Positions 59,453-64,000 of a DNA stretch of 64,000 bases are shown piece after piece. Positions within the stretch are counted from its first letter, which is position 1. Each line of letters opens with the position of its first letter. Location: contig NZ_JAFMPN010000013.1 in assembly GCF_017351175.1 (NCBI RefSeq), forward strand, positions 93,590-157,589, given 5' to 3'. The notes beneath the pieces are model-generated. The model did no database searches. It was given only the letters and a program-made list of their open reading frames with translations, and was not told the DNA's origin. Source of the stretch: Desulfovibrio sp. Huiquan2017. Its GTDB lineage: Bacteria; Desulfobacterota; Desulfovibrionia; Desulfovibrionales; Desulfovibrionaceae. The translations under genes and the position numbers were made by a program.

Positions 59453-62317
59453 CTAGCCTTGTCTCCTCGCGCTTTCGATCGGTACTTTGAAGAGGATGCG
59501 CGTTCCGGTTCCGGTCAGGGTTTGGATCTCCATGGAGCCGCCGATGAGTCGTGCCCGTTCCTCCATGCTTTGCAGGCCCATGTGTTTTCTCTCGCCGGCC
59601 AGGGTCGGGCTCTCCTGCGTCGGGAAGCCCCGGCCGTTGTCCTCGATGCGGATGAGGATGTCCGGATGGCTTTTGACCATGCGGATGACGGCCTTGCTTG
59701 CCCCGGCGTGGCGGCAGATGTTCCTTACGGCTTCCTGCACCATGCGGTAGAGGTTGATTTCCACGTCAAACTCCAGGGAAATATTCTCAATTCCTGTGGA
59801 AAAAAAGTCAACGTCAAAGCCGTAGCGGTTTCCCGCTTCGTGGCACAGGTTGGTCAGGGCCTGAACCAGACCGAGCTGGTCCAGGGCCGGGGGCCGCAGC
59901 CCGTAGGCTATTTCCCGGACCGAGGCGATGGTGTTGCGCAGGACTTCGGCCACGGCCTCGCTCCGCCGGGTCAATTCCGGGTCCGCGCCCGGGTGGCCGT
60001 CGAACAGGGTCTCCATCTTGAGCATGATGGAGGACAGGTCCTGGGCCACGTTGTCGTGCAGGTCGCGGGAGATGCGCTGGCGCTCGTCCTCCTGTACGCG
60101 GATGAGCTGCTGGGTCAGGGCCTGGATGCGTTCCTGGGCCTTGCCGCGCTCTTCGGCCTCGGCCTTGAGCCGGACGTTGGCCTTGGACAGCTCGGCGGTT
60201 CGCTTGTGCACGCGGTTTTCCATTTGGGCGTGGGCGATGAGCAGTTCGGATTCGAGCGCCTTGTAGCGGGAGATGTCGGTCAGGATGAGCATCTGGGCCT
60301 CACGGCCGCCCCACATGATCGGCTTGACGCTCATGTTCACCCATTTGGTCCCGCCGCTGCCGGTCAGGATGCGGAAGGAGCCCAGCGACTCTTTCATTTC
60401 CCCGGAATCGAGGCGGGCAAACTGCATGGCGTGTTCGTCCCGGTCGTTGGGGTGGACCATGTCCATGAAATCCAGCCTGTCGAGATCCTGGATCGAGTAG
60501 CCGGAGATGCGCAGCATGGACTCGTTGACATAGCGGGGCGTGCCGTTCTGCATGACGATGACCCCTTCCTGGGAATTCTCGGCAAGCACGCGGTAGCGTT
60601 CCTCGGAATCCATGAGGGCCTCTTCGGCCCGCCGTCTGGGGGTGACGTCCAGCAGGGAGACGATGACCCGGGAGAGGGTGTCCTTGTATTCGTCCGGCAC
60701 GAAGATGTGGGCCATGACCCAGATGGTGTCGCCGTCCAGGCGACGGTTGGTGATTTCGCCGCAGTATTCGCTGCCGCCCGAGGCTAACAGGACCATTTCC
60801 TCGGTGAAGGAGGCCATGGAGGATTCGGTCAGGACCTTGTCCAGATTGCCGAACAGGTCGTTCTTGGAGGCCGCCCCAAGCAGGGACAGGGTGGCCTTGT
60901 TGACGTCCACCACGGTGACCAGGGTGGTGCATTTGGCCAGAGCCTCGGGATTGTCGTAGAAAAATTGGCGGAAGTCGGTGACGCCCTGCTCCTTGAGTTC
61001 GTCGAAGTAGAATTTGAGCAGGGTCAGGTCCTCTTCCCACAGGGAGATGGGCGAGTCCTCGAACAGGGTGCGGAAACGGGCCTCGCTGGCCAGGATGGCT
61101 TCCCCGGCCTCCCGGCGCATGGTCACGTCCCGGGACACGCCCTGGAATCCGCAGGGCTGGCCCTTGTCGTCCAGAAGCCGCTTGATCACGGTCTCGGCCC
61201 AGAACGTTTGTCCGTTTTTGTGGACGTGCTCCAACTCCAGGCTGTTGATCAGGGTATAGTCGCCAGCCGCCTCGGCCTCGCGCCGTCGGGTCAGGGCCTC
61301 CTCGAACTCGCGCGCCGATAGGTCGGTGATCATCTTGCGGAAGGAACGCCCCTGCAATTCCTCAAGGGTATAGCCGCTGATGTCGCGGATGGACGGGGTG
61401 GCGTAGACCAGGCGGTAGTCGTCGTCCATGGTCCAGATGACGTCGGCGGTGTTTTCGGCCAGAAAGCGGTATTTCCCCTCGCTGGCCCGCAACCGCTCCT
61501 CGGCCTCCTTGCGCGCGGTGATGTCCGTGGCGATGCCTTCCACGGCCACGGGATTGCCGTTCTTGTCGCAGAGCAGGATCTGGCGCTGGCTGGCCCAGTG
61601 GACTTCCCCGGACTTGTGGATGAACTGGAATTCGAGTTCGTCGCGCACCTTGCCCGAGCGCAGCTCCTCCATGACCACATCCAGATAGTCGTGCCAGTCC
61701 GGGTGGACGATTTTGCGCACGAGCATGGGGCATTCCTGGTATTCTTGGAGAGTATACCCCGAGAAACGCTCCACGGACGGGCTCAGATAGTCGTAGAGCC
61801 CGGTGTACAGATTCAGGCGGAAGAAGATGTCGCTGGTGGATTCGGAGATGAAATTCAGGCTTTTCTCGGCCGCGCCCAAGGCCTCGCGCATGCGGATGAT
61901 GTCGGACAGGTCCTGCTTGATGGCGATGACGTGGGTGACCTCGCCCGACTCGTCGAGGAGGGGATCGAACCATCCCTTGACCGTATGCAGGCTGCCGTCC
62001 CGGGCCCGGAGCACGTATTCCCCTTCCCAGGGGAGCCCCTTGCGGATGAAGGGCAGCACCTTTTTCCAATACAGCTCCCGGGTTTCCCGGGGCATGACCT
62101 GATCCGGAGACAGGCGCAGGACCTCCTTGACGCTGTCGTAGCCCCAGAGCTTGGCGTAGGCGTCATTGCCCCAGATGGGGACGAGATTTTTGTCGTGGAT
62201 GGAGACGGCCATACCCGAGGCTTCGACCAGTCTTCGGAACAGAGAGGGGTCGTTGTCCACCAGCCGGTTGCGGGTCTCGGCGTCGGGAAGGGGTATGGAG
62301 TCGCGGTCGATTTTCAC
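59453..62317 (-). CDS. Multi-PAS HisKA_3 histidine kinase
   Basis: 954 residues, no membrane helix seen, so cytoplasmic. Five PAS-like domains by my reading (about 22-150, 150-280, 280-415, 415-570, 575-700), then a coiled coil, HisKA_3 dimerisation with the phospho-acceptor in RISRDLHDNVAQDLSSIML, and a HATPase with DNGRGF. The HATPase is followed by the conserved G box. Paired with the downstream response regulator. The signals sensed by the PAS domains are unknown; several could bind haem or flavin. Confidence 0.93.
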   Translation of the reverse strand: MKIDRDSIPLPDAETRNRLVDNDPSLFRRLVEASGMAVSIHDKNLVPIWGNDAYAKLWGYDSVKEVLRLSPDQVMPRETRELYWKKVLPFIRKGLPWEGEYVLRARDGSLHTVKGWFDPLLDESGEVTHVIAIKQDLSDIIRMREALGAAEKSLNFISESTSDIFFRLNLYTGLYDYLSPSVERFSGYTLQEYQECPMLVRKIVHPDWHDYLDVVMEELRSGKVRDELEFQFIHKSGEVHWASQRQILLCDKNGNPVAVEGIATDITARKEAEERLRASEGKYRFLAENTADVIWTMDDDYRLVYATPSIRDISGYTLEELQGRSFRKMITDLSAREFEEALTRRREAEAAGDYTLINSLELEHVHKNGQTFWAETVIKRLLDDKGQPCGFQGVSRDVTMRREAGEAILASEARFRTLFEDSPISLWEEDLTLLKFYFDELKEQGVTDFRQFFYDNPEALAKCTTLVTVVDVNKATLSLLGAASKNDLFGNLDKVLTESSMASFTEEMVLLASGGSEYCGEITNRRLDGDTIWVMAHIFVPDEYKDTLSRVIVSLLDVTPRRRAEEALMDSEERYRVLAENSQEGVIVMQNGTPRYVNESMLRISGYSIQDLDRLDFMDMVHPNDRDEHAMQFARLDSGEMKESLGSFRILTGSGGTKWVNMSVKPIMWGGREAQMLILTDISRYKALESELLIAHAQMENRVHKRTAELSKANVRLKAEAEERGKAQERIQALTQQLIRVQEDERQRISRDLHDNVAQDLSSIMLKMETLFDGHPGADPELTRRSEAVAEVLRNTIASVREIAYGLRPPALDQLGLVQALTNLCHEAGNRYGFDVDFFSTGIENISLEFDVEINLYRMVQEAVRNICRHAGASKAVIRMVKSHPDILIRIEDNGRGFPTQESPTLAGERKHMGLQSMEERARLIGGSMEIQTLTGTGTRILFKVPIESARRQG

Positions 62318-62427
62318 AAAACGTCCGGCAATGTGGAAGTGCTGTCCATGGCATTCAACGGTGAACGCACTCTAGCGTATTTATAAAACGAAGGGAAGAC
62401 GGGTATGCCGGTTGGTCGGGTCGGGAC

Positions 62428-63888
62428 CTATTTGAGGTTTTCGATCCAGGACGCGGCCAGGGAGGCGTGGTCGTCGGCCACCTGTTCCACCCAGGAGGAA
62501 TGTTCGCCCTCGGCGTCGAGTACCTCCCGGCTGGTCTTGGCCGGGGCCACCACGATGGTGAAGGGACGCTTGTGCTTGTCGCGCAGGGTTTCCAGGAGGG
62601 TGATCAGGGGCCGCCATCGGGATGTATTCCGGCCGGTGACCAGCCAGAACACGGGCAGGTCCAGCTCCGCCAGGGTCGCGCGGCCCGGCACGTCGTCGGG
62701 AGCGAGGGCGTCGGTCAGCATGCAGACCAGAAAACGGGGCTTGGCCGAGGCGGCGGCCCGGATGGCCGCGGGCACGCCCGGTCCGGCTCCCCAGATGCCC
62801 GCCTTGTCCGCGCCTATGGACGGGTGGGCCGCCAGGAAAGCGAAGGCGGCCCCGGCGTCCTCGGCCAGTTCGTCGACGCCCGCCGGGGCGGGGGATTCGA
62901 GCCCGCAGCCGCGCGGGGTGAAGGTCAGGGCGGCCAGGCCGTGCATGGACAGGGTCCGGGTGAAGGCCTGGACCATGCCGGGGTCGGCGCAGCCCGGTCC
63001 GTGGAGGACCACCACACCCGCGTGATCCCCGTCGTAGGGCGGCCGCGAGAGCCGGGCCTGGATCTGTCCGGCCGGTCCGTCGAAGGCTATTTCCTCTTCG
63101 CGCACGTGCACCTTGACCGGATAATGGGCGATGCGGTCGTCGTCCGTCATCAGGATGAACCGCTCGATGCGGTCGTTCTTGGCCAGGAAGGTGACCGAGC
63201 CCGTGACCGGCTCGTCGGCGTACACGGACGGGCCGATGGTGTAGACGTACTTGCCGAAGGATTGCTTCAGGCGGCGCAGGGTCTTGTTCTTGGAATCGTA
63301 GATCAGGAAGCGTCCGTATTTGGTGTTGCGGGCGTCGATGATGGAGATGACCCGGTCGTCCTTGGCCCGGAACTGGCCGGAGAACTCTTGGGTGGCATAA
63401 GAGAAGTAGTCGCCCATCAAGGCCCGGCCGAAGCGCGCCTCGGCCCCCCGGTGCACGGTGCCGTCCTTGCGCACGTAAATTTTTTTGGGCAGTCCGTCCT
63501 CCGCCAGCTCCTCCTCGGGCGCGGGCGGCTCTTCGGGCGGCAGGGTCTTGGTCGGGCTGATCTCGATCACGCCGGGTTCGGGGGCCGACGGGGCATCGGG
63601 CTCGGCCGGGGGCGGTGGTTCGGGCGGCGCGTCGTCCAGGACCACGGTCTTGTCCATGGGCAGGGGCGCGGGGGCCGGAAGCTCGTCAGGGCCTTCGGGC
63701 TTGGCCGTTGCGGGTGCCGGGGCGGGCATGGGCATGGGAATGACCGGCTCGGGTTCCTTGATCTCGGTCAGGTTCACCTCCATGAGTTCCTCGGGAAGCG
63801 TCGGGGACAGGCTCGCGGAATGGAGCAGCGCCACCGCCGCCACGGCGTGGAAGAGGATGGAGAATGTCCAGCTCAGTGCCCGTTGCAT
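62428..63888 (-). CDS. TolA/TonB-like anchor fused to a nucleophile-less alpha/beta-hydrolase fold
   Basis: 486 residues: one N-terminal helix (6-23, WTFSILFHAVAAVALLHSA) as in TolA/TonB, a Pro/Glu/Ala-rich stretch (45-130) long enough to cross part of the periplasm, a beta-rich region (about 150-285) and an alpha/beta-hydrolase fold (290-486). VVVLHGPGCADP resembles the oxyanion segment, but the nucleophile elbow reads GAGPG (367-371) instead of GxSxG, so catalysis is doubtful. It lies directly after the tolR/exbD gene, the place of tolA. Confidence 0.85.
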   Translation of the reverse strand: MQRALSWTFSILFHAVAAVALLHSASLSPTLPEELMEVNLTEIKEPEPVIPMPMPAPAPATAKPEGPDELPAPAPLPMDKTVVLDDAPPEPPPPAEPDAPSAPEPGVIEISPTKTLPPEEPPAPEEELAEDGLPKKIYVRKDGTVHRGAEARFGRALMGDYFSYATQEFSGQFRAKDDRVISIIDARNTKYGRFLIYDSKNKTLRRLKQSFGKYVYTIGPSVYADEPVTGSVTFLAKNDRIERFILMTDDDRIAHYPVKVHVREEEIAFDGPAGQIQARLSRPPYDGDHAGVVVLHGPGCADPGMVQAFTRTLSMHGLAALTFTPRGCGLESPAPAGVDELAEDAGAAFAFLAAHPSIGADKAGIWGAGPGVPAAIRAAASAKPRFLVCMLTDALAPDDVPGRATLAELDLPVFWLVTGRNTSRWRPLITLLETLRDKHKRPFTIVVAPAKTSREVLDAEGEHSSWVEQVADDHASLAASWIENLK

Positions 63889-63904
63889 GTCGCCCCGCTC
63901 ACGT

Positions 63905-64000
63905 TCAGCGCTTGTTTCGGTCGCGCGGCTCTTCGGCCACGATGCCGAGCTTGTCGATACCCGCCGCCTTGATCTCGCCCATGACCTGGACCACGGTGCC
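63905..64000 (-). CDS. TolR/ExbD family protein (3' end only)
   Basis: 32 codons including the stop, open to the window edge. VMGEIKAAGIDKLGIVAEE is the C-terminal signature of ExbD/TolR. It lies 16 bases before the TolA-like gene, so tolQ-tolR-tolA order is likely. TolR versus ExbD cannot be settled from this fragment. Confidence 0.85.
   Translation of the reverse strand, partial: GTVVQVMGEIKAAGIDKLGIVAEEPRDRNKR

Overview
The window is GC-rich, densely packed chromosome from a Gram-negative bacterium. It is most likely a member of the Desulfovibrionaceae, of the Desulfovibrio/Pseudodesulfovibrio type. The grounds are the mix of HDOD, GGDEF and multi-PAS signalling genes, multihaem c-type cytochromes beside a cytochrome-bd-like subunit, the EAL-HDOD protein, the DUF2959 lipoprotein and hairpin-rich dispersed intergenic repeats. 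This is a judgement from gene content, not from a database search. I found no tRNA, rRNA, CRISPR array, integrase or insertion sequence.

0-11 kb: an EAL-HDOD gene cut by the left edge, murI behind a promoter with an 18-bp palindrome, an HDOD gene with cheR, an ilvN-ptb-buk cluster, a DASS anion transporter with a Usp protein, a VOC-HAD fusion and a secreted nuclease. 11-19 kb: an MBL-fold hydrolase, an isolated two-gene phage capsid cassette with its own terminator, a Dus-type synthase, a cyclase-family hydrolase, a divergent MocR regulator/LysE exporter pair with two clear inverted repeats between them, and fumC.

19-30 kb: a three-gene operon of a TsdA-like dihaem cytochrome, a CydA-like subunit carrying a c haem, and a membrane protein carrying two c haems. 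Then come a diadenylate-cyclase-like protein, a chemoreceptor with an extra sensor domain after its signalling tip, a membrane-tethered binding protein and a diguanylate cyclase. 30-46 kb: housekeeping and hypothetical genes (hydrolase, mobA, two TPM proteins with LemA, YigZ, HD, a cereblon-type CULT protein, argO/argP, DUF2959), an RND efflux pair and a ferredoxin-nitroreductase. Two related candidate small RNAs, each ending in the same hairpin plus T-run, lie at about 30.1 and 45.1 kb on the minus strand.

46-54 kb: a long minus-strand run. It goes mutM, murJ, a TrmN6-like methyltransferase, a C_GCAxxG_C_C protein, a DUF3795 gene with two compensating frameshifts, and then a four-gene Mre11-Rad50-like module whose ATPase is split into two polypeptides around the nuclease and a small coiled-coil protein. 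This split module is the strongest candidate for an undescribed system. A 126-bp repeat occurs at 40.3 kb and, inverted, at 54.0 kb.

54-64 kb: a DUF6125-like protein, a U32 peptidase, RNase AM, a Trm112-like protein, two tandem small heat-shock proteins, a response regulator with a five-PAS histidine kinase, and, where tolA would be expected next to a tolR/exbD fragment, a TolA/TonB-like anchor fused to an alpha/beta-hydrolase fold that lacks its nucleophile.
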